In this document: one piece after another, positions 16,652-25,242 of the stretch
Position numbering within the stretch: the stretch's first letter is position 1
How the letters are laid out: the number at the start of each line of letters is the position of its first letter
Assembly (NCBI GenBank): GCA_965229625.1
Contig: CBDDJJ010000001.1
Span: forward strand, 1,426,001 to 1,490,000
Source of the DNA: JANQIO01 sp965229625
GTDB lineage: Bacteria > Pseudomonadota > Gammaproteobacteria > Pseudomonadales > Halieaceae
DNA length: 64,000 nucleotides
Direction of reading: 5' to 3'
Position numbers and translations under genes: made by a program
The notes under the pieces: generated by a model
The model's input: the letters and a program-made list of their open reading frames with translations, nothing else
Databases searched by the model: none
Told to the model about the DNA's origin: nothing

Positions 16652-18205
16652 ATGGCAATGAAACGCGTACTGATTGTCGGCGGAGGTTCTGCCGGCTGGA
16701 TCACCGCTGCCTACATGGACGCGGTATTGAATGCCCCGAACCGCCGGGCCGTGGACATCACCCTGATCGAATCGCCGGACGTCGGCCGCATCGGCGTCGG
16801 CGAAGCCACCGTGCCGAGCCTGCGCGACACCATGCGTACCATCGGCATCGACGAAAAACGCTTCATGTCAGCCGCTGACGGCAGCTTCAAGCAGGCCATC
16901 AAGTTCGTTGACTGGCTGGAAAAAGGCAGCCACTACTATCACCCTTTCGACCGTCGTCCGGCCGGCCGCATGGACCGCGCGGGCCTGAGCTGGCTGGCCA
17001 GCAACCGCTCCACGCCCTTTGCCTCCACCGTCTCCATCCAGCCCGACCTGTGTGACGACGGTGTGGCGCCGAAAATTCCCGAGCACCCGGACTACCAGGG
17101 ACCGCTGTCCTACGCCTACCACGTCGACGCCGAGAAGCTTGCCGACACCTTGCTGGAGGTAGCCACCTCCCGGGGCGTTAAACACGTCCAGGGTTTTGTC
17201 ACCGAGGTGGAGCATCACGAGAACGGCGATATCGCCGGCGTGGTGACCAAAGAAGGCCAGCGCATCGAGGCCGACCTGTTCATCGACTGCACCGGCTTCC
17301 TGTCACTGCTGATCGAGAAATCCCTGAAGGTTGGCTTTGTCGACTATTCCCAGTGGCTGCTGTGCGACTCGGCGGTGGCCATGCGCGTGGACTACGACAC
17401 GCACTACCCCGGCGCTCGCCGCCCTTACACCGTATCTACCGCGCTCTCCAATGGCTGGGTCTGGGACATAGCGCTGGCCACACGACGCGGCACCGGCTAT
17501 GTCTACTCCAGCCAGTTCCTGGACGATGATGCGGCGGAAGCCGAACTGCGCGCCTTCGAAGGCCCCCACACCGCAGATCTGCCGGCCCGCCGGCTGAAGT
17601 TCCGGGTTGGGCGCCGGGCCGAGCCCTGGCATCGCAACTGCGTATCGATCGGGCTGTCCTCGGGATTTATCGAGCCGCTGGAGTCCACCGGCCTGTTCCT
17701 GGTGGAACTGTCGGTGGCCACCCTCTGCGAGTACTTCCCCTTTACCCGTGACATGGGCGGACTCGCGAAGGCCTACAACAAGATCATCGTTGACCGCTAC
17801 GAGGAGATTCTCGACTTCATCGTCCTGCACTACTGCCTGACGCGACGCAACGACAGCGCCTTCTGGCAGGAGGTGCAGAAACCCGAGCGCATCCCCGATC
17901 GCCTGCGCGAACGGCTCGAGATGTGGCGCTACAAATCGCCGTCATTTTCGGATTTTCACGACACCATCCAGCTGTTTTCACACCACACCTATGAGTACGT
18001 GATGTACGGCATGGATTTCCTGCGCGAGCGGGTCGACCAGGCCCAGGGGCGCGCCCCCGACACCCGGGTGCCGACCCAGGTGTCCGAGGCCCTGAAGCGG
18101 GCCCGCGGCACCTTGATCCCCCACGACGCCTACCTGGAACGCGCGCTGGGCCCCGCCTACCGCGTGCAGAGCAGCGACGGAGCGGCCAGCGCCAATGCCT
18201 CCTAA
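16652..18205 (+). CDS. Flavin-dependent (tryptophan) halogenase-like protein 1
   Basis: 517 residues of the Trp_halogenase family, which uses reduced flavin, oxygen and halide to halogenate an electron-rich substrate. FAD motif GGGSAG is at 10-15, 'GEATVP' at 50-55, the catalytic lysine Lys80 in 'GSFKQAIKF', and Glu344 with the halide-site Thr346-Gly347 in 'IEPLESTG'. The W-x-W-x-I-P signature is present only as WVWDIA (269-274), the proline being alanine. The second copy overlaps it by 11 bp, so the two are translated together. The neighbourhood is a sugar-uptake locus, not a natural-product cluster; native substrate unknown. Confidence 0.88.
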   Translation: MAMKRVLIVGGGSAGWITAAYMDAVLNAPNRRAVDITLIESPDVGRIGVGEATVPSLRDTMRTIGIDEKRFMSAADGSFKQAIKFVDWLEKGSHYYHPFDRRPAGRMDRAGLSWLASNRSTPFASTVSIQPDLCDDGVAPKIPEHPDYQGPLSYAYHVDAEKLADTLLEVATSRGVKHVQGFVTEVEHHENGDIAGVVTKEGQRIEADLFIDCTGFLSLLIEKSLKVGFVDYSQWLLCDSAVAMRVDYDTHYPGARRPYTVSTALSNGWVWDIALATRRGTGYVYSSQFLDDDAAEAELRAFEGPHTADLPARRLKFRVGRRAEPWHRNCVSIGLSSGFIEPLESTGLFLVELSVATLCEYFPFTRDMGGLAKAYNKIIVDRYEEILDFIVLHYCLTRRNDSAFWQEVQKPERIPDRLRERLEMWRYKSPSFSDFHDTIQLFSHHTYEYVMYGMDFLRERVDQAQGRAPDTRVPTQVSEALKRARGTLIPHDAYLERALGPAYRVQSSDGAASANAS

Positions 18206-19733
18206 GCGTGTCCTGGTGGTGGGCGGTGGCTCCGCCGGCTGGATCACCGCCGCCTATATGAATGCCGCGCTCAACCGGGGAAGCAGCAGCCGCGACCAGC
18301 AAAGCGTCGAGATTGCCGTGGTGGAATCCCCCGATGTGCCACGGGTCGGCGTCGGCGAGGCAACGGTGCCTACCATCCGCCACATCCTGCAGACGGTGGG
18401 CATCGACGAATCGAAATTCATGCGCGAGGCCGACGCCACCTTCAAGCAGGCCATCAAGTTTGTCGACTGGCATCACAAGGACGGCAGCGGCTACTACCAC
18501 CCCTTCGACCGGCGCGGCGCCGGGCCCGTGGATTACAGCGCCCTGGACTGGCTCGGCAGTGACCGCTCTGTGCCCTTTGCCGAGACCGTGTCGGTGCAAC
18601 CCCAGCTCTGCGAGATGGGACTGTCACCGCGCATGCCCGACAGCAGGGATTTCAGCTCACCCATGCCCTACGCCTACCACATGGATGCGGAGAAGTTCGC
18701 CGACTGCCTGTGCGAGCATGCCACCGCCCGCGGTGTCGAGCACTACCGGGAAAACGTGGTCGACGTTGAGCAGGCCGAATCGGGGCACATTACCTCCGTG
18801 ACTACTGACAGCGAGCGCCGGCTGGAAGCCGACCTGTTCATAGACTGCACCGGCTTCCGCGGCCTGTTGATCGACAAGGTCATGCAGGTGCCGTTCAGGG
18901 ACTTCAGCGACCACCTGCTATGCGACCGCGCCGTGGCCATGCGCGTGCCCTACGATGTGCACTACCCGGGCGCCATCAAGCCCTACACCACGTCCACCGC
19001 CCTCTCCAACGGCTGGGTCTGGGATATCGGCCTGGTCAATCGGCGTGGCACCGGCTACGTCTATTCCGGCGCCTTCCTCGACGACGACGCTGCCGAGGCG
19101 GAATTGCGCGCCTTTGAGGGCTCGCACACCGACCAGCTCGATGCCCGTCGCATTCGCTTCCGGGTGGGCCGCCGCGAGACTTTCTGGGAGAAGAACTGTA
19201 TCGCCACCGGGCTTGCCGGCGGCTTTATCGAGCCGCTGGAATCCACCGGCCTGTACCTGACCGAGTTTGCCGCGGTGACACTGTCCGAGCACTTCCCCTT
19301 CGGCGAGGCCATGCAGCCGCTGGCGGAACGCTTCAACCGCATCATCGGCAACCGCTACGATGAGGTGCTCGACTTCGTGAACATGCACTACTGCCTGACC
19401 CAGCGCGACGATACCGAGTTCTGGCGCGAGGTCCAGCGCGAGGAGCGCATCACCGACAACCTCCGCGGGAAGTTCGAGTTCTGGCGCATCAAGCCGCCCT
19501 CCGCCTCGGACTTCGATGACCAGTTCCGGCTGTTCTCGCACCAGAGCTACGAGTACATCCTCTACGGCATGGACTTCAATGCCGGCGGCTACCGGGAGCG
19601 CTTCGGCGAATCGCGCCCGGAAACCCGGGTACCGCCCCACGTCGCCAGGGTGGTGGACGCAGCGCGCACGCGCCTGCCTCGCCACGAGGCCTGGCTGGCC
19701 GCGGAGCACGGTGGCGAAAGCCTGGTGGCATAG
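18195..19733 (+). CDS. Flavin-dependent (tryptophan) halogenase-like protein 2
   Basis: 512 residues, clearly homologous to the preceding gene over its whole length, so a tandem duplicate of some age. FAD motif GGGSAG at 10-15, catalytic Lys84 ('ATFKQAIKF'), Glu349 and Thr351-Gly352 ('IEPLESTG') are conserved. The W-x-W-x-I-P element reads WVWDIG (274-279). It starts with an ATG inside the last codons of the first gene (11-bp overlap). No flavin reductase lies nearby, so reduced FAD must come from elsewhere. Possible heterodimer or two substrates; neither can be decided from sequence. Confidence 0.88.
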   Translation: MPPKRVLVVGGGSAGWITAAYMNAALNRGSSSRDQQSVEIAVVESPDVPRVGVGEATVPTIRHILQTVGIDESKFMREADATFKQAIKFVDWHHKDGSGYYHPFDRRGAGPVDYSALDWLGSDRSVPFAETVSVQPQLCEMGLSPRMPDSRDFSSPMPYAYHMDAEKFADCLCEHATARGVEHYRENVVDVEQAESGHITSVTTDSERRLEADLFIDCTGFRGLLIDKVMQVPFRDFSDHLLCDRAVAMRVPYDVHYPGAIKPYTTSTALSNGWVWDIGLVNRRGTGYVYSGAFLDDDAAEAELRAFEGSHTDQLDARRIRFRVGRRETFWEKNCIATGLAGGFIEPLESTGLYLTEFAAVTLSEHFPFGEAMQPLAERFNRIIGNRYDEVLDFVNMHYCLTQRDDTEFWREVQREERITDNLRGKFEFWRIKPPSASDFDDQFRLFSHQSYEYILYGMDFNAGGYRERFGESRPETRVPPHVARVVDAARTRLPRHEAWLAAEHGGESLVA

Positions 19734-19787
19734 GCCGTAGCGGAATGGGGTTCAAGACTCCTGAAAATGCTTCTCTGTAGAGCGGAC

Positions 19788-19835
19788 ATGAGGCCAGTGG
19801 CCTTTTCCTTCCCAGAAAAAGGCCACCGGCCTCAT
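19788..19835. repeat. 19-bp inverted repeat upstream of GDPD gene
   Basis: Arms ATGAGGCCAGTGGCCTTTT (19788-19806) and its complement (19817-19835) match at 18 of 19 positions around a 10-nt loop. It lies between the second halogenase gene and the GDPD gene, both on the plus strand. It would form a strong RNA hairpin and may end or stabilise the halogenase transcript, but no T tract follows. Confidence 0.65.
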
Positions 19836-19870
19836 ATCCTCCATCCCACTGATCGCTGTACCCTGGCTCC

Positions 19871-20671
19871 ATGAACGAACGCCTGCAGGAACTGCTGATG
19901 GCCGTGGCCGACGGAGTCAGTGCCGCACTGCCCCAGCGCCGGCCGACGCGGGAGCTATTGCAGAACTGCAAGCTGGTGTCCCATCGCGGCGAGCACGACA
20001 ACCACAGCGTTTACGAGAATACCCTACAGGCCTTTTGCCTGGCCCGGGATGCCGGCGTATGGGGGATTGAATGCGATATCCGCTGGACCCGCGACCTGGT
20101 GCCGGTGGTGATTCACGACCCCGACGGGGCGCGCGTGTTCGGGGAACCGGGCGTAGTGGCGGAGCTGGACTTCACCGCCCTGAGAAAGCGTATGCCGCTG
20201 GTGCCGAGCCTGGAAGAACTGGTCGACGAGTTAGGCGGAAATACCCACCTGATGCTGGAGATCAAACAGGCAATCTACCCTGAACCGGCACGGCAACAGG
20301 CTATCCTGGCGCGCACCCTGGAGCCGCTGACTGCCGTTGAGGACTACCATTTTCTCGCTCTGGACCCGGCCCTGTTCGGACACGCGAGCTTCGCGCCTGC
20401 CGCCAGCTACCTGCCGGTGGCGGAACTGAATGTAGGTGAACTGAGCGAACTGGCGCTGGTACACCACTACGGCGGCCTCACTGGCCACTACCTGTTGCTG
20501 GGCAGGCACACGGTAAACGCCCACCGCAGCTTTGGCCAACAGGTCGGCACCGGCCATATCGGCTCACGCAATGCGCTTTACCGTGAGCTCAACCGCGGTG
20601 TGGAGTGGGTGTTCAGCAACGATGCGGTTGCCATGCAGGGACTGGTGGACCGGCTGCTGGCCCAGAACTAG
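19871..20671 (+). CDS. Glycerophosphodiester phosphodiesterase family protein
   Basis: 266-residue TIM-barrel enzyme that hydrolyses glycerophosphodiesters to glycerol-3-phosphate and an alcohol. The catalytic 'SHRGEHDNHSVYENT' near residue 37, 'GIECDIRWTRDLVPVVIHD' near 62-80 and 'MLEIKQ' near 130 supply the His, Glu and Asp residues of the family. No signal peptide, so cytoplasmic, like UgpQ rather than GlpQ. It stands alone between the halogenase pair and the minus-strand sugar porter, which converges on it with a 10-bp gap. Confidence 0.88.
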   Translation: MNERLQELLMAVADGVSAALPQRRPTRELLQNCKLVSHRGEHDNHSVYENTLQAFCLARDAGVWGIECDIRWTRDLVPVVIHDPDGARVFGEPGVVAELDFTALRKRMPLVPSLEELVDELGGNTHLMLEIKQAIYPEPARQQAILARTLEPLTAVEDYHFLALDPALFGHASFAPAASYLPVAELNVGELSELALVHHYGGLTGHYLLLGRHTVNAHRSFGQQVGTGHIGSRNALYRELNRGVEWVFSNDAVAMQGLVDRLLAQN

Positions 20672-20681
20672 TCGTTGAGCA

Positions 20682-22097
20682 CTAGCCCGGCATGGCCTCC
20701 AGCTCGAGGCCGCGGGTTTCCTTCACGTAGCGCAGCACAAACGCCACCGATACCGCCGCCGACAGGGCGTAGAAACCGTAGGCACCCACCAGGCCAACGC
20801 TGGCCATGAGGATGGGGAAGGTCATGGTGATGGCAAAATTTGCTCCCCACTGGCACAGGCCGGTCACCGCCAGGGCGGAACCGCGGAACTGGTTGGGGAA
20901 CATTTCCCCCAGCATGACCCACATGACCGGGCCCCAGGAAAAATTAAAGAACACCACGTACAGGTTGGCGGCTACCAGGGTCAGCGCACCCGTGTTGTCG
21001 TCCAGCACCAGCCTGCCGTCCTGCAACTCACCGCTGCTGAAGCCAAACACCATCAGTGCCAGGCACACGGTCATGCCCGCGGAACCGATCGCCAACAGCG
21101 GCCTGCGGCCGATGCGATCAATGGTGAGGATGGTGCCGATGCATGCGGCAATGCTGAGCGAGCCGCTGATAATGTTGATCAGCAGCGCATCGGATTCAGA
21201 GAAGCCCACCGCCTGCCATAGCACTGCTCCGTAGTAAAACACCACGTTGATGCCGACCAGCTGCTGGAACACCGCCAGGCCGATGCCTACCCACACGATC
21301 GGGCGGATGCGACCGGCATCCACCAGGTCGCGAAACTGCGGCCGGTGATCCTCCGCCAGCGAGGCCCTGATCTCGGCCAGCTTGTCGGTCGCCAACCTCG
21401 CGCCATAGAGCCTGGCGAGTGTCTCCTCGGCATCTGGGAGCCGGCGAGCCGCCACCAGGTAACGCGGACTCTCCGGGATGAACAACAGCGCTATCAGGAA
21501 CAGCCCGGCCGGGATCATCTCCATCCAGAACATCCAGCGCCAGGCTTCGAAGCCGGCCGCCAGCACCTGGGTAGAGGCCCCGGCAACACCGGCCAGAATA
21601 TAGTTGCTGACAAAGGACGCCGTCAGGCCACAGATAATCGCCACCTGCTGCACCGTCGCCAGCCGGCCGCGGTAGTGGGCCGGGGCGATCTCGCTGATAT
21701 AGGCCGGTGCCATGACGCTGGCGGCACCCACCGCCAGACCACCGAGCACCCGGTAGAGCACGAATTCCAGCGAGCCGCCCGCGACCCCCGAGCCCCAGGC
21801 GCTCGCCAGGAAGCACAGGGCCGACACGCGCAACAGGCTGCGACGGCCGAATACCTCGGCCAGGCGGCCCGCAAAAAACGCGCCGGCGGCACAGCCCAGC
21901 AACATGGAGGCGACATTGAAGCCGGTGCCGACGCTGTCGGAGTTGAAGGCGGTGCGCAGGCCGTCCACGGTACCGTTAATCACCCCGCTGTCGTAGCCGA
22001 ACAGGAAGCCGCCGATGGTGGCCACACAGCTCACCAGGATCACCAGCCCGTGATTGATGTCTTCAACGGCGGACTCGCCGACGGTGGTTGTGGTCAT
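20682..22097 (-). CDS. MFS sugar porter (glucose/xylose-type proton symporter)
   Basis: Inner-membrane sugar:proton symporter of the sugar porter family, 471 residues from the preferred ATG at 22095-22097. Signatures: 'GFLFGYDSGVI' in helix 1, 'GRLAEVFGRRSLL' between helices 2 and 3, 'PAYISEIAPAHYRGRL' after helix 4 and 'PESPRYL' in the central loop; about 12 helices. An ATG 45 bp upstream lies in a 22-bp tandem repeat and would add 15 polar residues; it seems less likely. Position after GH97 and near glucokinase suggests import of the glucose set free outside the cytoplasmic membrane. Confidence 0.88.
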   Translation of the reverse strand: MTTTTVGESAVEDINHGLVILVSCVATIGGFLFGYDSGVINGTVDGLRTAFNSDSVGTGFNVASMLLGCAAGAFFAGRLAEVFGRRSLLRVSALCFLASAWGSGVAGGSLEFVLYRVLGGLAVGAASVMAPAYISEIAPAHYRGRLATVQQVAIICGLTASFVSNYILAGVAGASTQVLAAGFEAWRWMFWMEMIPAGLFLIALLFIPESPRYLVAARRLPDAEETLARLYGARLATDKLAEIRASLAEDHRPQFRDLVDAGRIRPIVWVGIGLAVFQQLVGINVVFYYGAVLWQAVGFSESDALLINIISGSLSIAACIGTILTIDRIGRRPLLAIGSAGMTVCLALMVFGFSSGELQDGRLVLDDNTGALTLVAANLYVVFFNFSWGPVMWVMLGEMFPNQFRGSALAVTGLCQWGANFAITMTFPILMASVGLVGAYGFYALSAAVSVAFVLRYVKETRGLELEAMPG

Positions 22098-22130
22098 TGG
22101 GGTTTCACTCAGGGTTCTCCCAGCCTGCTC

Positions 22131-22174
22131 AGGGCTGTCCATTAGCCCGCTCAGGGCTGTCCATTAGCCCGCTC
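22131..22174. repeat. Perfect 22-bp tandem duplication at GH97/MFS junction
   Basis: Two identical 22-bp units (22131-22152 and 22153-22174), each containing AGGGCTGTCCATTAGCCCGC on the plus strand, with a decayed third start just beyond. The first copy met on the minus strand encodes the last residues of GH97; the second holds an alternative ATG of the sugar porter. Confidence 0.9.
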
Positions 22175-24217
22175 CGGGCTGTTCTTTATTATTGGTGTCA
22201 GCACGGCAGCATACCCACCGCCCGGTGCCAGGAACAGCGACAGCGGGTCAGCGCGTTTCACCACTCGCTCCGCCACGGTCATGGCGTAGGGCCGCTCGCG
22301 CCAGTGTGCGTTGTCGGCGTCGCCCCACCATTGCAGGCGGTAGTCGCGGCCGGGCTCGAGGAAGTCGAGCGTGAGTTCCAGGCGCCGCGCAGCCTCATCG
22401 CTCACCGCACCGAGAAACCAGCGCTCCCCGCCCCGTTCGCGACGGGCCAGCACCGCGTAGTCCCCCACCTGCCCCGCCAGTGCCAGGGATTGCTCCCAGT
22501 CGGTCGGCACCTGCTTGATGAATTCGAAGGCTTCCGGTCGCTTGCGATAGTTCTCCGGCAGGTCTGCTGCCATGTGGACCGGGCTGTAGAGCACCACATA
22601 GGCGGCAAGCTGGCGCGCCAGGGTGGTGGGCACCCGGCTCTCGGCACTGGATCCGTGGGGCATCAGGTCGACAATGCCCGGGGTGAAGTCCATGGGGCCC
22701 GCCAGCATGCGCGTGAACACCAGGGTGGCCATGTGATCCACTGCATTGGGTGGCGTTGCCCAGGCGTTGTATTCCTGGCCGCGGGCACCCTCGCGGGTCA
22801 ACCAGTTGGGATAGGTACGGCGCAAGCCGGTGTCTTTGACCGGTTCATGGCTGTTGATGGCAATGCGATGCCGCGCTGCGGTCTCCAGCACCCGGACAAA
22901 ATGGTTCACCGCATACTGGCCATAGTGCCATTCCCGGCGCTCGGTACCCTGGCCGTCGATGCGCACCAGCTCGCCGGCGTCCGCCACATAGCCTGTCTTC
23001 ACCTGGCGGACACCCAGCCCCCCGTAAAGGGCGAAGGCGTCTTCCATCTGCGCCTCGTAGTTGCCGAGGTGGCCCGATGTCTCGTGGTGACCGACCAGTC
23101 GCACCCCGCGCTCGCGACCGTAGTCGGCCACCCGTTGGAGATCGAAATCCCGGTAGGCCCGGGTAAAGCTGAATACCGCGCCGTTGGCCAGCCAGTCCCC
23201 GTCCCAGCCGGTATTCCAGCCCTCCACCAGCACGCCATCGAAATCGTGCTCGGCCGCGAAGTCCATGTACTCCAGGGTGCGCTGGGTGGTGGCGCCATGG
23301 CGCCGGCCGCTACCCCAGGTGAACTTGCCGATGTGCATGCCCCACCAGATACCAATGTACTTGCCGGGCTCCACCCAGGACACGTCACCGAGCCGGTTGG
23401 GTTCATTGAGATTGAGGATCAGGTCGGACATCACCAGCCCGGTGGCCGAGTCTGACACCTGGACGGTGCGCCAGGGCGTGTGGAAGGCACCGCGCTTGTG
23501 GACTGCGATCCCGTCAGCCCCGGGCGCCAGGCGCGCGTGCATCATGCCCCAGCGGCCCTGCTGCAGGTACATACCGGAGTAATCCAGCAGCGCGGCTTCG
23601 TGAATGGCCAGGTGGGTGCCGTCAGCAAGGCGCAGGGTGAACGGTGTGTGGGCGCGCCCGACGCCCTCCAACAGCGTGTTCCGGTACGTGTATTCGTAGC
23701 GGTTCCACTCCGCTGCCGGCACCCACCAGGCCTCGGCTCGGGTATCAAGCTGGAAACCGGTCAGCTCGCGGGTGATGGCGCGTTTCTCAGTCTCTGCCAG
23801 AGGCAGCTCGTAGCGGAAGCCCAGGCCGTCATCGAACACGCGCACCCGCAACTTGAAGGCCCGCTGGTCTTCTCCCGCTGCGGCGAAGTTCACCAGCAGC
23901 TCATTGTGATGGTCGCGCACCTGGCGGCGTTCACCCCAGGCTTGTTCCCACTGGCGATCACGGGAGATGCGTTCGGCTGACACCAGTTCCATGCCGCCAT
24001 CCAGGGCAGGAGCCTCGCGGAATACCAGGCCCAACGGTGACTCGCCCACGACTTCCTGGCCGCGGAAAACCACCCGGTAGCGTGGCGCGCCCTGTTGGCT
24101 CCAGACGCTGAACTGGATACGCCCATCCGGTGATTTCACGGTTTCCCGGGCATTGGCCGGCGCTGCATACGTAATCATCAGGGCCAGCAAATAGACAGCA
24201 ACGGCGATCTTATTCAC
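22151..24217 (-). CDS. GH97 alpha-glucosidase, secreted
   Basis: 688-residue SusB-like glycoside hydrolase that releases glucose from alpha-glucans. A signal peptide ends near 'APANA' (residue 23). The GH97 N-terminal beta domain runs to about 270, then a TIM barrel with 'GKYIGIWWGMHIGKFTW', 'DGVLVEGWNTGWDGDW', Glu379 (HHETSG), Glu458 (SHEPVKDTG) and Glu482 (ARGQEYNAW). The glutamate at SHEPVK is the base residue of the inverting alpha-glucosidase branch, as opposed to the retaining alpha-galactosidase branch. Divergent from glucokinase with only about 40-50 bp between starts, so the two promoters must overlap. Confidence 0.92.
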   Translation of the reverse strand: MNKIAVAVYLLALMITYAAPANARETVKSPDGRIQFSVWSQQGAPRYRVVFRGQEVVGESPLGLVFREAPALDGGMELVSAERISRDRQWEQAWGERRQVRDHHNELLVNFAAAGEDQRAFKLRVRVFDDGLGFRYELPLAETEKRAITRELTGFQLDTRAEAWWVPAAEWNRYEYTYRNTLLEGVGRAHTPFTLRLADGTHLAIHEAALLDYSGMYLQQGRWGMMHARLAPGADGIAVHKRGAFHTPWRTVQVSDSATGLVMSDLILNLNEPNRLGDVSWVEPGKYIGIWWGMHIGKFTWGSGRRHGATTQRTLEYMDFAAEHDFDGVLVEGWNTGWDGDWLANGAVFSFTRAYRDFDLQRVADYGRERGVRLVGHHETSGHLGNYEAQMEDAFALYGGLGVRQVKTGYVADAGELVRIDGQGTERREWHYGQYAVNHFVRVLETAARHRIAINSHEPVKDTGLRRTYPNWLTREGARGQEYNAWATPPNAVDHMATLVFTRMLAGPMDFTPGIVDLMPHGSSAESRVPTTLARQLAAYVVLYSPVHMAADLPENYRKRPEAFEFIKQVPTDWEQSLALAGQVGDYAVLARRERGGERWFLGAVSDEAARRLELTLDFLEPGRDYRLQWWGDADNAHWRERPYAMTVAERVVKRADPLSLFLAPGGGYAAVLTPIIKNSPERANGQP

Positions 24218-24266
24218 AATAGCGCTCCGCTAACAAAACCCCTGAATTTACAGGCTTTTGCGCACC

Positions 24267-25229
24267 GTGAATAAACCCATCATCGTGGCCGATGTCGGCG
24301 GCACCAACGGCCGCTTTGCCGTCGCCCGTTTCGAAGGCGAGCGCGTCGAACTCGAGCGCAGTGTGAAGTACAGCAATATCGGCCTCAACGGTTTCGCTGA
24401 ACTCCTGGCGCTCTACCTTGAGGAACTTGGCAACGACGCACCGCGCAGTGCCTGCTTCGCGACGGCGGGCCCCAATAACGGCCGTGAAGGCCTGCTCACC
24501 AACCTCGGCTGGCAGCTCGACGCCGCAGCGCTGGAGGCGCAGTTCGGCCTCGAGGAAATTCTCTTCGTCAACGATTTCAAGGCGCTGGCTCGCATGGCGC
24601 CCGAACTTCCCGAGTCGGACACGGTGCTGGTGAGAGATGCCCCCGGCCAGGCCGGCGCGCCGCTGTCGGTGCTGGGACCGGGCACCGGACTCGGCGTCGC
24701 CCTGGTGCTCGATGAAGCCGGCGGCCCGGTCACGGTGGGCACCGAGGGCGGGCATATCGGATTCGCCCCGGGCAATCCGCTGGAAGTTGCCCTCTGGCAA
24801 CACCTGGCGGCGCGGCATGAGTTTGTCTACGCCGAGCTGCTGCTGTCCGGGGACGGACTCTGCCGCCTGCATGATTTCCTGGTGCAGGAACACGGCGACG
24901 GGAGCGCGGGGCTCAGTGCTGCCGATATCACTACCGCTGCCCTCGACGGCGACGCTACCTGCGAGCGCACCGTGATGCAATTCCTGGGGATTCTCGGCAG
25001 CGTGGCCGGTGATGTGGCGCTGTGCCACGGCGCCAGGGGCGGCGTCTATCTCGGCGGCGGCATCGTGCGCCGGGTGATCCCCCTGTTGGAACGCAGCCCG
25101 CTGTGTGAGCGCTTCCTGGCCAAGGGTCGCATGCATGACTACCTGGCAGACATCCCGGTGCGCCTGATCACCGCCGAGCAGATCGCACGCCGTGGCGCCG
25201 CGCGCCTGTTCCAGCAGCACCAGCGGTGA
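24267..25229 (+). CDS. glk: Glucokinase
   Basis: Cytoplasmic ATP:glucose phosphotransferase of the bacterial Glk (non-ROK) family, about 320 residues. Phosphate-binding DVGGTNGRFA lies near the N-terminus, 'NDFKAL' and 'GPGTGLGVAL' mid-protein, and 'EGGHIGFAP' near 160, all family motifs. I chose the GTG at 24267, giving MNKPIIVADVGG, over a TTG 9 bp earlier; neither has a strong ribosome site. It supplies glucose-6-phosphate for the Zwf-Pgl-Edd-Eda route encoded about 12 kb further on. Its end converges on the amylase gene with a 13-bp gap. Confidence 0.92.
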   Translation: MNKPIIVADVGGTNGRFAVARFEGERVELERSVKYSNIGLNGFAELLALYLEELGNDAPRSACFATAGPNNGREGLLTNLGWQLDAAALEAQFGLEEILFVNDFKALARMAPELPESDTVLVRDAPGQAGAPLSVLGPGTGLGVALVLDEAGGPVTVGTEGGHIGFAPGNPLEVALWQHLAARHEFVYAELLLSGDGLCRLHDFLVQEHGDGSAGLSAADITTAALDGDATCERTVMQFLGILGSVAGDVALCHGARGGVYLGGGIVRRVIPLLERSPLCERFLAKGRMHDYLADIPVRLITAEQIARRGAARLFQQHQR

Positions 25230-25242
25230 CAAAGCCCGCCAC

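Noticed and set aside
16652..19733. Natural-product biosynthetic cluster around the halogenases
   Set aside because: No NRPS, PKS, RiPP or terpene genes lie nearby; neighbours are sugar uptake and catabolism genes.
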